Shown here: positions 1 to 9,319 of the stretch, one piece after another
Layout: the number at the start of each line of letters is the position of its first letter
How positions within the stretch are numbered: position 1 is the stretch's first letter
DNA from: Marinobacter nanhaiticus D15-8W
GTDB taxonomy: Bacteria > Pseudomonadota > Gammaproteobacteria > Pseudomonadales > Oleiphilaceae
Length of the DNA stretch: 64,000 bases
Assembly (NCBI RefSeq): GCF_036511935.1
Contig: NZ_AP028878.1
Location: 4,836,001-4,900,000, forward strand
Reading direction: 5' to 3'
Made by a program: the position numbers and the translations under genes
The notes under the pieces: model-generated
The model's database searches: none
What the model was told of the DNA's origin: nothing
Seen by the model: the letters and a program-made list of their open reading frames with translations, nothing else

Positions 1-2
1 TG

Positions 3-989
3 GACGTCATCGGTGGGCGCATTATGGCTGAAGCCGTAACCGCAGCAGCGATCTACGACCCGGAAAATCGTGAGGGCGCCGACGCGGCCGTTTCGCAAGC
101 TGAGGCCTACTTGTCCGAGCAGGCTAAAGCGGCGGGTTACGACTCCGTCTACGCGTGGGCCCAAAGCGATTTCGACGCCGAATCCCACGACGCGATGAAA
201 GCACGCTACAGGGCATTCCTGACCTACGGCTTAAGCAAGCTCGACGAACCCGCCAGGGAGCCTGAAGTCCCCAAGGGTGCCGAAATATTGCTGAAGTCCC
301 GCTTCCCGTATCTTGACGGGCAACAGCGCCGGGCCGTCCTTGCGACAACCGAGATCGCATCGAATTATCCCGTCATCTCTGAATCCCATGGCTGGGGACG
401 ACTTGATCTGGTCGCCGCCGCCGACGGCTATAGTGCATTCGACGGCGATGTCGACATCTATATGGATGGGCTCGACAACGACGGCTTCAACGCGAACGAT
501 TACTGGCGGAACGACATTTCCGGCAAGGGCCGTTTACGCAAGGACGGCACCGGTACACTGCACCTGACGGGCGACAACACCTACACCGGCGGAACATTGC
601 TGGTCGGTGGCACCCTGGTGGCTGGCTCTTCGACGGCCTTCGGTGACCATACCCTGTACCAGGAGGGAGGCACCGTCGACGTATCTATCGAGGACAAGGG
701 CTCAAAAGGCGCGCTGACCGTATCTGACTACGTACAGAAAGCGGGAACGCTATCGCTGGATCTTGGCAGGGGTGCACAAGTGCAGGCGGCAGGCAGCGTC
801 TTCCTCAATGGCGGCGCGCTGAAACTGACCGTTCCGAGACTGTCCGGTGAAACCCGCTACACCGTTATCGCTGCTGATCATGTCGAAGGCGAATTCGGCA
901 CCGCAGCTGCTACGGACAACGAGGGAAGAGCCTACGCCGTGTCATTGCAATACGACGACAATAAGATTGTCGCGACACTCAACCCCTGA
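3..989 (+). CDS. PAP2-type acid phosphatase with autotransporter-like repeat, 3' part
   Basis: The reading frame is open from the left edge, so the 5' part lies outside the window. The first visible residues, DVIGGR, fit the last PAP2 phosphatase motif (the D/H...GGR segment after the catalytic histidine). The middle ends in GWGRLDLVAAADGY, which I associate with secreted class A acid phosphatases. The last third carries an autotransporter-associated beta-strand repeat (GTGTLHLTGDNTYTGGT). No beta-barrel follows; the protein ends soon after the repeat. The likely role is a periplasmic or exported phosphomonoesterase. A vanadium haloperoxidase relative is possible because the folds are shared. 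The catalytic residues cannot be checked here. Confidence 0.7.
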   Translation, partial: DVIGGRIMAEAVTAAAIYDPENREGADAAVSQAEAYLSEQAKAAGYDSVYAWAQSDFDAESHDAMKARYRAFLTYGLSKLDEPAREPEVPKGAEILLKSRFPYLDGQQRRAVLATTEIASNYPVISESHGWGRLDLVAAADGYSAFDGDVDIYMDGLDNDGFNANDYWRNDISGKGRLRKDGTGTLHLTGDNTYTGGTLLVGGTLVAGSSTAFGDHTLYQEGGTVDVSIEDKGSKGALTVSDYVQKAGTLSLDLGRGAQVQAAGSVFLNGGALKLTVPRLSGETRYTVIAADHVEGEFGTAAATDNEGRAYAVSLQYDDNKIVATLNP

Positions 990-1004
990 TTGTTCGACGG
1001 GCAC

Positions 1005-1030
1005 GATGGCCCCTATCCACTGGGGCCATC
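1005..1030. terminator. Hairpin after the phosphatase gene
   Basis: A perfect 9-bp stem (GATGGCCCC / GGGGCCATC) with an 8-nt loop lies 16 bases after the stop codon. There is no clear T-run, so termination is likely but not proven. Confidence 0.5.
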
Positions 1031-1310
1031 GCGTTGAGAAGAGACATCAGGACATGTCTGACGAAGGGGGCTACCGGCACCGCTTACCAAAAGATGGCTT
1101 CATAGTGATAAACACCCGCATCCCCACCAACGTTTTACCTTAATAATCCCTCCGCCTGGTCGCGCTAGGAAAAGACCGATCAGCACACGATATGACGTGA
1201 GACCTCAAACGTGCGTTTTCGCTTGCTGAGAGGTACTCGCGAGATCCCCACTTAGTGCGGGTTCAGGTCTTGCCTGTTGCCCGAGCGCTACGATGTGCTC
1301 TCCGAGCGAA
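1031..1310. other. Intergenic stretch between phosphatase and LysE gene
   Basis: The two flanking genes converge here. I see no convincing small gene or repeat; short ORFs in this stretch have no recognisable content. Confidence 0.4.
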
Positions 1311-1937
1311 TCAATTGCTGGCGACCATGTGTATCCCAAGACCAACAAGACAGGCGCCGACGACCTTATCAAGTAAACGCCCGAATGACTTTAAGCGACG
1401 CTGCATTCCCTGGGTCGCCACCAGCCGGCTGAGTAACGAAAACCAAGCGACATGCGCCAGCGCAATGAACAGCCCGTATCCCACCTGCACTGACACCGCC
1501 GTGTTCGACGAAACCACTTGGCTGAAAAGCGCGACGACAAACAGCATCGCCTTGGGATTTAAAGCGTTGCAAAGCACGCCTTGCCAAAGCAACCAGGTGT
1601 CACTCGACCGTCGCGGCTGATCGGCGGGGCTGGAATTAGCCTTTTGGCACGAAGGCAAGAGCGCGCCAATCCCCAGCCAGATAAGGTAGGCTGCGCCCAA
1701 ATAGCGAATCACCTCCACCAACCAGGCGTGCTGTGCCATTAGCAAGCCGAAACCCAGCAAGGTGTAACTCACGTGCACCGCGATTCCAAGCCCGATCCCC
1801 ACCGCACCGAGATATCCAGCCCGAGGGCCGCGCGTAAGACACTGGCGCACTACGAAAGCGAAATCCGGCCCCGGGCTCATAACCGCGAGCAGGGTAACGG
1901 TTGCAACCGCAACCAACTCAACCGACACAGATGACAT
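1311..1937 (-). CDS. LysE/RhtB family amino-acid exporter
   Basis: This 208-residue protein is a multi-spanning inner-membrane exporter. The N-terminal MSPGPDFAFVVRQ motif (about residues 20-32) and the GIGLGIAVHVSYTLLG segment are hallmarks of the LysE/RhtB superfamily, which exports amino acids such as homoserine, threonine or lysine; a third signature, the NPKAMLF region, lies near residue 125. The length matches the family. It is divergent from the LysR gene that starts about 100 bp away, so that regulator probably controls it. The substrate cannot be read from sequence. Confidence 0.9.
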   Translation of the reverse strand: MSSVSVELVAVATVTLLAVMSPGPDFAFVVRQCLTRGPRAGYLGAVGIGLGIAVHVSYTLLGFGLLMAQHAWLVEVIRYLGAAYLIWLGIGALLPSCQKANSSPADQPRRSSDTWLLWQGVLCNALNPKAMLFVVALFSQVVSSNTAVSVQVGYGLFIALAHVAWFSLLSRLVATQGMQRRLKSFGRLLDKVVGACLVGLGIHMVASN

Positions 1938-2038
1938 GTCAGACTTCCCCCCCTCATATTGAAAAGGAGCATTGTGAGAGATCGGGGAATAGCGCAGAAT
2001 CGAAACTTTCTAACCTGAACTGTGAGGCAAACTCACCG

Positions 2039-2935
2039 ATGAGCGACCGACGCCGACTTCTACCCGGTCTGCCCGCTTTCGAGGCCGCCGCGCGTCTGAA
2101 TAACTTCACACGAGCAGCGGAGGAGTTGCACCTAACCCACGGCGCCATCAGCCGAGCCATAGCGCAGTTGGAGGAACACCTCGGTACGACACTGTTCGTA
2201 CGTCACGCCAGACGGGTGAGCTTGACGCCTGCCGGTTACCGGCTCATGGAGGCCACGCGCAATGCCTTTGCCGAGTTGGATCGCGCGGTAGAAGAGACCA
2301 GCGGAAACGGCAGCCTCGACCAAGTGCTACATATTTCCTGTGAACCGTCGCTGTCCATGCGCTGGCTGATGCCGCGTCTGGGTCGTCTGCGGCAGAGTCA
2401 CCCCGAGCTGCAGATAGAACTAAGTACCGCCGGCGGCCCCATCGACCTGGACGCAACCGGCTGCGATCTGGCTATCCGCCGACTCGACTTTGCGACGCCT
2501 AAAGATGCAGCAATCGAAATGCTGTGCCCGGAACTGGCCGGACCGGTGTGCCATCCGGAGTGCTGGAACGGCGTACTCGGCCAGGATCTGAGCCGGGCCC
2601 GTTGGCTGCATACCCGAACCCGTCCATCCGCTTGGAGCGATTGGTGCACAGCGGCCAATAAACCCTACTGCCCCGCCGGCGAGCAAAGCTTCGACCACTT
2701 CTATTTCACCCTGCAGGCCGCCCTGGACCAACTGGGTACCGCCATTGGCCCTTTGCCGTTGGTGTACGATGACCTCCAAGCTGGCCGACTGATCGCGCCT
2801 TTAGGCATGTCGCAGACCGGCGTGGACTACGTACTGCTGACGCCACGACGTCAAGACCAAGTCGGGCAGACACGACGCATAATGGATTGGCTCAGCACCC
2901 AAGCGTCACCGCTAGAGCAATTCGATACCGTCTAG
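2039..2935 (+). CDS. LysR family transcriptional regulator (GcvA-like)
   Basis: The N-terminal winged helix-turn-helix (FEAAARLNNFTRAAEELHLT, about residues 13-32, then AISRAIAQLEEHLG) is typical of LysR proteins, and the co-inducer-binding domain follows. Starting at 2039 gives 298 residues and puts the helix-turn-helix at the usual place; an in-frame ATG at 1901 would add 46 residues without family character and would overlap the divergent exporter gene. The LPGLPAFEAAARL opening is common in the GcvA-like subgroup. The likely target is the adjacent exporter gene. Confidence 0.88.
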   Translation: MSDRRRLLPGLPAFEAAARLNNFTRAAEELHLTHGAISRAIAQLEEHLGTTLFVRHARRVSLTPAGYRLMEATRNAFAELDRAVEETSGNGSLDQVLHISCEPSLSMRWLMPRLGRLRQSHPELQIELSTAGGPIDLDATGCDLAIRRLDFATPKDAAIEMLCPELAGPVCHPECWNGVLGQDLSRARWLHTRTRPSAWSDWCTAANKPYCPAGEQSFDHFYFTLQAALDQLGTAIGPLPLVYDDLQAGRLIAPLGMSQTGVDYVLLTPRRQDQVGQTRRIMDWLSTQASPLEQFDTV

Positions 2936-3075
2936 AGTCTTTCCGGCTAAACAAGCCACTAATATTCGTGATGCTGATTAAATTTGAACGTTTGCTCTGA
3001 AGATCATGTAGCCAGCCTCTCACAACGCCGATGGCAATGGGCACCGGCGAATTTGCCGTCCAGTTGACCACATTG

Positions 3076-3471
3076 CTAAGCATTGATCTGCAGAGCAAAG
3101 CCGGCTTCATCTCTAACACCTACTCGGTTGCCGTCGGGATCGCTGATATTGATAGTTCTACCCCAAGCATTCTTGGTAATGACAGCGTCGATGCCCCAGG
3201 CCCTAATTTTTGCCAAGGCCTCCGCCATGTCTTCAACGTTGAAACGAAGCTTGAAGCTACCCTCTTCAGGTGACTTGATGCCGCTCTTCGCTTTACCTCC
3301 TTGCTCAATCATCAAGTAGCCGTCTCCGTATTCAAGGCAGGTGAGTCTAAATCCATCCTCGTCCCGCTTGAATAACTCTCGCAACCCGAAGAGATCCCGA
3401 TAGAACGCTACGCATTCGTCAAAATTTTCGGAGTTCAGAATGATTCCGTAGCGGGCTATATTCGCGTGCAT
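3076..3471 (-). CDS. VOC (glyoxalase/bleomycin-resistance) family protein
   Basis: This 131-residue protein has the paired beta-alpha-beta-beta-beta pattern of vicinal oxygen chelate proteins. It shows FYRDLFGLRELF near the N-terminus and the ISDPDGNRVGV motif near the C-terminus. A clear AAGGAA ribosome site precedes the ATG. Such proteins act as lyases, dioxygenases or antibiotic-binding proteins; the substrate is unknown. It lies 27 bp downstream of the interrupted CPBP gene on the same strand. Confidence 0.8.
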   Translation of the reverse strand: MHANIARYGIILNSENFDECVAFYRDLFGLRELFKRDEDGFRLTCLEYGDGYLMIEQGGKAKSGIKSPEEGSFKLRFNVEDMAEALAKIRAWGIDAVITKNAWGRTINISDPDGNRVGVRDEAGFALQINA

Positions 3472-4182
3472 GAACTTTCCTTGTGCTTAACGACTGAGTT
3501 AAACCGCGACCAGAACGCTAACGGCGTGCCCAAGAGCATGGGCGATGACTGCTGCCTCAAGCCCGTAGCGCCAGTACAGGACACCGAACAAGATTCCGGG
3601 GACAGTATTGCCGCCAATAACATAGGCGACGACTGAAGGATTGAGACTTGCACCCATTGCCGCTGCGGCTGGTAGGTGCAGGAGACCGAATAGAAGGGCG
3701 GCGACAACGATTGCACCCACGACGCAGGACGTACGTGGAGGACCAACCCGCTTTTGGATGAAGCGCCACGGCAGCCAGACTAGCGCGGTCATGAGCCCCC
3801 AGCGCATGAGTACTTCTTCCGTAATGCCTCCGTAGAGTAGCTTCACGGCAACAGGGATACCCATAGTTTGACCAAGCGTGAGAAGCTCGGGAGGGGCTAC
3901 ACGCCCATAAAGTACAAGCAGGCCGCCAACGAAGACCCCCGCAATCCCCGCAGGAACAAGCTGGCGCCTTAAAGCTGGCCAGGCTTCCGAGCCAGACAGC
4001 GCCGCCTCAATAACCGGTGCCCCCAGCCCCAAAGGCCGCGAGAGCACTACGCCGACCCAAACAGCCAACGCAAGCAGGGCACCGCTCTGTGCCACGCTTG
4101 CAGCAACCGCAACGCCAAGCGGAACGGATTGCGGCGCCGTTGCCAGAAGCTTCGGAATAACTGTCAGTGAGAGGACAACAAC

Positions 4183-6023
4183 GAGGCTGTAGAAAAACCC
4201 AATTCTGAGTCGTTTCCACCCGCTGTTTCAGTTGTTCTTTTGTTTACCCGCCATTGGCGGATGCGTTGTTTTATTTCCGACAATAGCCGCGCACTCCAAG
4301 TTTTTTGCCGCTTAGTCAGCTATAGCGCATTCAGCGGCGCTATAGCATGGCTCTCCCACCTGCCCTTCGGTCAGGCTGCCAACTGCCCGTAATTGGCCAA
4401 CTTCTCAATATTATGAACCAGACAGTAAAGCTGCCACTGGCCTTGCACTTTCCGTTTACCCCGCAGACTGAAGCGGTTCAGCCGTTTGGTGGTGCCGATA
4501 TTGCCGAACACCGGCTCCACCACCGACATTCGATGGCTGTAAATTTCTTTGCCTTGGGGGCTATCCACCCGGTGCTTCATCCAGTCGGTGTAGTTCGGTC
4601 GGCGCTGGGTCTCGATGGTGAACGAGACCTGTCTTCCTTTGCCTTTCCGATCGTTGGCCGCCTCCGGGTTCTGCATGCAGCGGTGCTTCTTCGGGCAGTG
4701 TCGGCACTGCAGTAAACGGCCCTGGAAGTAGGTTCGGCGCTGGCCGTTCTGATCGACCTTGGTTCCGTGGTATTGGAGGGATTCGCCGGCGGGACAGATA
4801 CAGGTGAGGTCCACCGGGTCGAACTGGAATTCGCTCGCGGGGATGGTCTTCTTCCACCCTGTGGCCGGTCGGTCTTGATGGCGCTTGCCGTACTTGGCTT
4901 TCTGGTGCTGGAACTTCGGGTCCCGGCTGCGGAACTGGTTGTCCGGGATATAGCCGTTGATCTGACGCTCATGCAGGTACTGCATATTGGCTTCGTTGGC
5001 GAAGCCGGTATCGGCGGTGATGACCGTACCGTGTTGATAGATGCTGTCGGCAATACCCAGCTTCTTATAGCGAGCTTCGACGGTTTCCAGGACCGGTTGC
5101 AGCGTGTGATGCTCCTGGCCTTCGCCGAAGGCCTGGGCGTCGATGATGACCTGGTGTTTCTTATCCACCGTGGCGACACCATTGTAGCCCTGGATCGTGC
5201 CCTTGCCCGTGGTCATCTTGGCACTCTCCTTATCGGTCAGGTTGCTCTTCACTTCCTTGTTCCGCTTCCCCCGGCCCCTCCGTGGGCGGTTCGTCTTTAG
5301 GAAGCGGTCCACTTTGGTCATGGCCTCATCCAGCGAGAGAATGGTTTTGGCCCGGCGGATATCCCGGTCCAGTTCGGCTTCGGTCTCCGCTTCGTCCCGC
5401 GCGTAGTGTTCACGCAGGTGGTGGCGGATCAGGCGCCGCAGCTTCTCCCGCTTCTCGCCGAGCTCCTTGAAGGTGCCGGACCACTCCTTGCTGGCGTTGG
5501 AGGACATCTTGCAACCGTCGATGGCAAAGAGTTCGTTGCCCAACAGGCCCTGCTCGTGACACACCAGCAGCACTTGCTCGAACAAATCCTCGATCTCATC
5601 GGCATGGCCGCTGACGAACTTTGCCAGTGTGGTGAAGTGCGGCACCGTATCGCAGGACAGTGCCTTGAAGATGATGTTGGTCTCGCAGCACCACTGCATC
5701 TCGCGGCTGGAGGTGATGCCCTTGGAGTAGGCGAACAGGATGATCTTCAGCAGGATGGCGGGATCGTAGGCCAGCCGACCGGTGTCTTCGTTGCGGTACT
5801 TGGGGTGAAACACCGATAGGTCCAGCCTGTGTTCGATCAGGTAGTGGATCGCATGTTCGAAGGTGCCGGGCTGGAGCTGATCCTGGTAGTTGATAACGAC
5901 CATCGCGTCCTGGTCGTAGTTGTAGTGCTTGAAGCGGGGCATGAAAGACGGTCCTTGTCGGCCAGCGATGACTCGATGCTACCAAAGCACGAGCGGCGAT
6001 TCCGGGACTTTTTCTACAGCCTC
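4183..6023 (-). mobile_element. IS1182-family insertion sequence
   Basis: The element is 1841 bp with perfect 15-bp terminal inverted repeats (GAGGCTGTAGAAAAA at 4183-4197 and its complement at 6009-6023). AAC flanks both ends (4180-4182 and 6024-6026), consistent with a 3-bp target duplication. It holds a single intact transposase gene, so it may still be active. It splits the CPBP protease gene. Confidence 0.88.
4371..5942 (-). CDS. IS1182-family transposase
   Basis: This is a 523-residue DDE transposase. An N-terminal DUF772-like domain (about 15-95) is followed by a DDE catalytic domain. Candidate acidic residues lie in AIDGCK (D142), TADTGF (about 309) and VEPVFGNIG (about 475). A cysteine cluster of the CPAGESL...CRHCPKKHRC type lies near residues 385-425, as in this family. 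The frame is intact and full length. The DDE residues are assigned by motif position and not by alignment. Confidence 0.9.
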   Translation of the reverse strand: MPRFKHYNYDQDAMVVINYQDQLQPGTFEHAIHYLIEHRLDLSVFHPKYRNEDTGRLAYDPAILLKIILFAYSKGITSSREMQWCCETNIIFKALSCDTVPHFTTLAKFVSGHADEIEDLFEQVLLVCHEQGLLGNELFAIDGCKMSSNASKEWSGTFKELGEKREKLRRLIRHHLREHYARDEAETEAELDRDIRRAKTILSLDEAMTKVDRFLKTNRPRRGRGKRNKEVKSNLTDKESAKMTTGKGTIQGYNGVATVDKKHQVIIDAQAFGEGQEHHTLQPVLETVEARYKKLGIADSIYQHGTVITADTGFANEANMQYLHERQINGYIPDNQFRSRDPKFQHQKAKYGKRHQDRPATGWKKTIPASEFQFDPVDLTCICPAGESLQYHGTKVDQNGQRRTYFQGRLLQCRHCPKKHRCMQNPEAANDRKGKGRQVSFTIETQRRPNYTDWMKHRVDSPQGKEIYSHRMSVVEPVFGNIGTTKRLNRFSLRGKRKVQGQWQLYCLVHNIEKLANYGQLAA

Positions 6024-6227
6024 AACGCCGGTCATTGCGGCGAGCCACAGCGTTGCGCCTAGGCGAAGGTTGTGATTTTTGAGCACTCCATACCCCATGA
6101 AACTTGCCGAGCAGTCCGACGCTCGCAATCACGCGTTTGTGGACTTTATCTACCGTTTAAGAATAATTGCTCCAAGCATTTGCTCTTACACCTTCTGCCT
6201 CACCTTTTTGCCTTAATTTTCCTGGCA

Positions 6228-6689
6228 TTAACCTGCACTTGAAGCCGATCTGATCATATCAATATGTGGAATGCCATCTTCGTCGTACGATTCGCTTGCA
6301 GGCTCAAAACCAAGCGACTCATAAAATTTTCGCAGGTAAACCTGAGCCCCAATTTTTATACCCGTTGAGGGATATTTTTCTTCAGTAAAACGAATAGCCT
6401 CATCCATTAACGAACGACCAATTCTTAAATTTCTGAATTTTGAAACGGTCATGACCCGACCAATTGAAGGCTGCTCGTATTTAATGCCGGGATCGACAAC
6501 TCGTACGTAAGCGGCTAACTGACCATCGACAGATGCAGAGAGATGCCAGGACTGCAGATCCATATCATCCGTTTCCTGGTAAGCGCACTGCTGCTCGACC
6601 ACAAAAACAGCTTCCCTAGCTTTAATGATTTCGAATAATTCGAGGGACGACATATCTTCTAAGCGAGACCACCTGAAATTCAGTTTCAT
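6228..6689 (-). CDS. GNAT N-acetyltransferase, ElaA-like
   Basis: This 153-residue protein opens FRWSRLEDMSSLELFEIIKAREAVFVVEQQ, the ElaA-type start, and has a GNAT acetyl-CoA loop around RNLRIGRSLMDEAI (about residues 91-104). The ATG at 6689 is preferred over the TTG one codon upstream. The base composition is more AT-rich than the core genes, which suggests recent acquisition. The substrate is unknown. Confidence 0.82.
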   Translation of the reverse strand: MKLNFRWSRLEDMSSLELFEIIKAREAVFVVEQQCAYQETDDMDLQSWHLSASVDGQLAAYVRVVDPGIKYEQPSIGRVMTVSKFRNLRIGRSLMDEAIRFTEEKYPSTGIKIGAQVYLRKFYESLGFEPASESYDEDGIPHIDMIRSASSAG

Positions 6690-6767
6690 CAATTACCATA
6701 TCCAAATAAACGCAATAAATTCGACGACCAGATATTTACTCTGACACCGTGTTCCTCGCCTTAAGCC

Positions 6768-7382
6768 TCACCGCTCCGAAAGCGCAAGTTGCACTCCGAG
6801 ACCCGCGAATGCAGCCGCAAAGCTACGCCGTAACCACCCCTGAACAGTAGGCGACTCAATAACAGCCGATCGAAAGGCATGGGCAAGCTGTCCATAAATC
6901 ACGAAGACTACGAATGTCATCGCCATGAAGATGCCACTCAAGCCCAGCAACTGGCCTATCGGAGACTGGGCACCGGGCGCAATGAACTGCGGCAGGAAGG
7001 CCAGGAAAAAGATGGTCAGCTTGGGATTGAGAATATTCAACAGGAAGGCCTTGATCACCAACGAAACGGCGCCGCCCTTGCGATTGATCTCTTGAACGGA
7101 AAAAGCACCCCGATCACGCCACGTGGCCACAGCCAGGTAGAGCAGGTAAGCAACCCCCGCATACTTGAGCAACTGGAACGCTACCGCACTCGTATGCATG
7201 ATCGCCGCTAGACCGAGAACGGTGGCCAACAGGTGCGGCACGATGCCAAGCGTGCAACCAAGCGAGGCATAGAAGCTGGCCTTACGCCCATGCATCAACC
7301 CAGTGGATACGGTAAATACGACGCCTGTACCGGGAATCAGCACAACGATCAGCGAGGTTAGTAAGAATTCGGCGGTGAACAT
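6768..7382 (-). CDS. LysE/RhtB family exporter
   Basis: This 204-residue inner-membrane protein has the family pattern, with IPGTGVVFTVSTGL near the N-terminus in place of the usual PGPD motif and LLNILNPKLTIFFLAFLPQF near residue 115. Several hydrophobic segments cover most of its length. It is the second of three such exporters in the window and has no adjacent regulator. The altered first motif may mean a different substrate. Confidence 0.85.
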   Translation of the reverse strand: MFTAEFLLTSLIVVLIPGTGVVFTVSTGLMHGRKASFYASLGCTLGIVPHLLATVLGLAAIMHTSAVAFQLLKYAGVAYLLYLAVATWRDRGAFSVQEINRKGGAVSLVIKAFLLNILNPKLTIFFLAFLPQFIAPGAQSPIGQLLGLSGIFMAMTFVVFVIYGQLAHAFRSAVIESPTVQGWLRRSFAAAFAGLGVQLALSER

Positions 7383-7405
7383 GATCGATAGTCCCTGATT
7401 TGATA

Positions 7406-8050
7406 CTAAGACGGTAGATCGATAGTTATCGGCCTGTTGATGGGTCGATAACGCTCATCACAAATACTCGCGTTCACAAAGGACACATTATCCCTTGGCC
7501 GGGTTTGCGAACCGTATCCCTCATGAATATGGCCAAAGATATGGGCTCTCAAAGACAACTGCTCGATTCGCTCGATCAGATCGAAACACCCTACGCGTTC
7601 GATGCCCCCGTAACCCATCACGGCATCAAAGACACCCCCTGGCGGGCCATGGGTAATCAGAACGTCGGTGTCGCCCGGAATTTGCTGCCAGTGACGTTCG
7701 AGTTCAGGCCCTCGATCCAATTGGAACGCCCAGTTCTGAAATCGCGGCGTGTAAGGGCTGCCCCAAAACTTGACACCCTCCAGGGTAATGCCCTCCCCCT
7801 CGAGGTACGTGGCATTCGTCAGCACTTGTCTTGCGAGTTCCGGTTCTGTCTGGAAACACCAGTCATGGTTGCCTGCAATCAACAACTTGTGGGTGTGCGG
7901 CATCGACCCCAACCAGTCGTTCAGGTCTTCGAGCTCCGACAGGGCGCCCCGCCCCAGGCAGTCTCCGGCGTGCACCAGGACATCACCTTCAGGTATGTCT
8001 GTGATCTGCCGATGCATACTGTGTGTGTCTGAGATGCTTACGATGCGCAT
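7406..8050 (-). CDS. Calcineurin-like metallophosphoesterase
   Basis: The metal-binding motifs of the metallophosphoesterase fold are all visible: ISDTHSMH at the N-terminus, HAGDCLGRG, AGNHDW, ITHGPPGG and FGHIHEGYG. The start at 8050 puts MRIVSISDTH at the usual place; the frame has an earlier start at 8068. The 214-residue length and motif spacing resemble the MPPED-type group of small phosphodiesterases. The substrate is unknown. It ends 23 bp before the exporter gene downstream. Confidence 0.87.
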   Translation of the reverse strand: MRIVSISDTHSMHRQITDIPEGDVLVHAGDCLGRGALSELEDLNDWLGSMPHTHKLLIAGNHDWCFQTEPELARQVLTNATYLEGEGITLEGVKFWGSPYTPRFQNWAFQLDRGPELERHWQQIPGDTDVLITHGPPGGVFDAVMGYGGIERVGCFDLIERIEQLSLRAHIFGHIHEGYGSQTRPRDNVSFVNASICDERYRPINRPITIDLPS

Positions 8051-8184
8051 GGTGGCTGCCCTTGCCAAGGTCGGTTGGACTGTCCCTTCTGCCCGACAGA
8101 ATAGCGGGTAGTTCAGCTCCTTTTTAGCGGAGGACAGACGCGAGATCTATGCATCTTTCTTCGTCGCGCCGCCTTCCAACAAAC

Positions 8185-8637
8185 TCACTCGATTCCTGTA
8201 ACCACACGTCCTCGTTCAATACAGCCATACCATTCGCCAGAGCCCGCTAGCAGCGGCGCTCGCAGACAGCTGGCTGAACCTCTAGGACTGCCGGCTCGAG
8301 GTATGCGTGTGCCCGTCACTTTCACCGGCTCGTCGATGCGCTCAAACTGATCTTCACCAGCGGGCATGTAATAGGCCAGCACATAAGCGTCGTTATCCTC
8401 TTGAAATATAAGCACGCGCCCTTTTTCCGTGGGCACGGTGCCGTCCTCGCGCTCAAAGAAGAGACCAAATGAGCGCACACCATTCGCGAAAGGTGTATCA
8501 CGAAGCTCCACAGCCTTATCACGGAAAAGCTGTTCTAGCTCCGAGCCTGAGACAGTTGCGGGGAAGTCTGTGGTTGGAGAGCAACCTCCCAAAACGAGAA
8601 GGAACAGGACGAGTGTGCAGTGAAAGTTTTTCTTCAT
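8185..8637 (-). CDS. Putative lipoprotein, unknown function
   Basis: I do not recognise a family. The N-terminus is a lipoprotein signal peptide with a hydrophobic core and lipobox LGGC (cysteine 19), so the protein should be lipid-anchored. The mature part is about 130 residues with no membrane segment and has cysteines near the C-terminus (SCLRAP, YGCIERG) that could form a disulfide. Confidence 0.7.
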   Translation of the reverse strand: MKKNFHCTLVLFLLVLGGCSPTTDFPATVSGSELEQLFRDKAVELRDTPFANGVRSFGLFFEREDGTVPTEKGRVLIFQEDNDAYVLAYYMPAGEDQFERIDEPVKVTGTRIPRAGSPRGSASCLRAPLLAGSGEWYGCIERGRVVTGIE

Positions 8638-8705
8638 GTTTTATTTTTTGGCGTTTGAGGAATGAACCCGGAGACCTCAACAAAGGGCGGCTCTGTGCCC
8701 CATGT

Positions 8706-9188
8706 TTAGCGGCCGGTACTAAAATTCCGCTGGAGCTTAATCAGCTCACTCCATTCTTTATCTTCATAGAAGTTTATTTCGATTGGGTAAGCGGGATGTC
8801 CACGCAGCGTATCGTTGAAGCTAGCCATAAATCGTTCCCGGTCAGCGATATAAAACACGAACTCTTTTAGATGGTTACCTGTGGCCGTGTAGACATCGAA
8901 ATAATCGCTCTCACGCCCTTCGATGGTTTCGAGCCCGTCTTCGAGCCTGATCATTGCGTCATTAATACTCGTTGGCGGCATCCCATTCCTCGTCGAGCCG
9001 TCATACTTCCAGGACACAACGGTAAGCCAAGGCATTTTTTGTCGAATGTCTGCAGCAGGAAGATCGTTCGTGTATTTGTACACGACCGGATTGCCTTGAA
9101 TTCTCGCCTGGCCAATCGACCATGTCCCTTCGGCAGAAGCCATACAAGATACCCCGAGCAATATAATTAGTATTGAAAAGAAGCGCAT
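8706..9188 (-). CDS. Secreted protein with DUF695-like domain
   Basis: Starting at 9188 the protein opens with a signal peptide (MRFFSILIILLGVSCMASA), so the 160-residue product is probably periplasmic. The region VVSWKYDGSTRNGMPP followed by a helix of the INDAMIRLEDGLE type resembles the DUF695 family, whose function is unknown. Several aromatic residues near the C-terminus suggest a compact alpha/beta domain. The family assignment is by eye and tentative. Confidence 0.6.
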   Translation of the reverse strand: MRFFSILIILLGVSCMASAEGTWSIGQARIQGNPVVYKYTNDLPAADIRQKMPWLTVVSWKYDGSTRNGMPPTSINDAMIRLEDGLETIEGRESDYFDVYTATGNHLKEFVFYIADRERFMASFNDTLRGHPAYPIEINFYEDKEWSELIKLQRNFSTGR

Positions 9189-9319
9189 CGTTTTTGGCCG
9201 CCAACATAGAGTGAACCGGCTATTTACATACAATGTGGGACGTCAGGGCGAGGTCCTGCCTTTCCCCTATATAACTGCCTGCCCACAGTGAAATACCCTC
9301 AGCAAAACTTGCCCGAGCT

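Larger units (their letters stand above)
3499..6098 (-). pseudogene. CPBP family intramembrane protease gene interrupted by an IS
   Basis: The 3' part (3499-4182) encodes most of a CPBP/Abi membrane protease, with the paired-glutamate motif GGITEEVLMRWG, a second motif LLFGLLHLP and a third AVIAHALGH. No good start exists on that side. The missing N-terminus is found on the far side of the insertion: an ATG at 6098 opens MGYGVLKNHNLRLGATLW and runs in frame to the IS edge at 6024. Removing the IS and one copy of the flanking AAC triplet restores a continuous frame of about 251 residues. A downstream GTG at 4095 could give a shortened protein, but the first membrane segment would be lost. Confidence 0.85.

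Noticed and set aside
4767..5819. Long ORFs on the plus strand inside the IS1182 transposase gene
   Set aside because: They are antisense shadows of a clear transposase reading frame in GC-rich DNA and show no family character.
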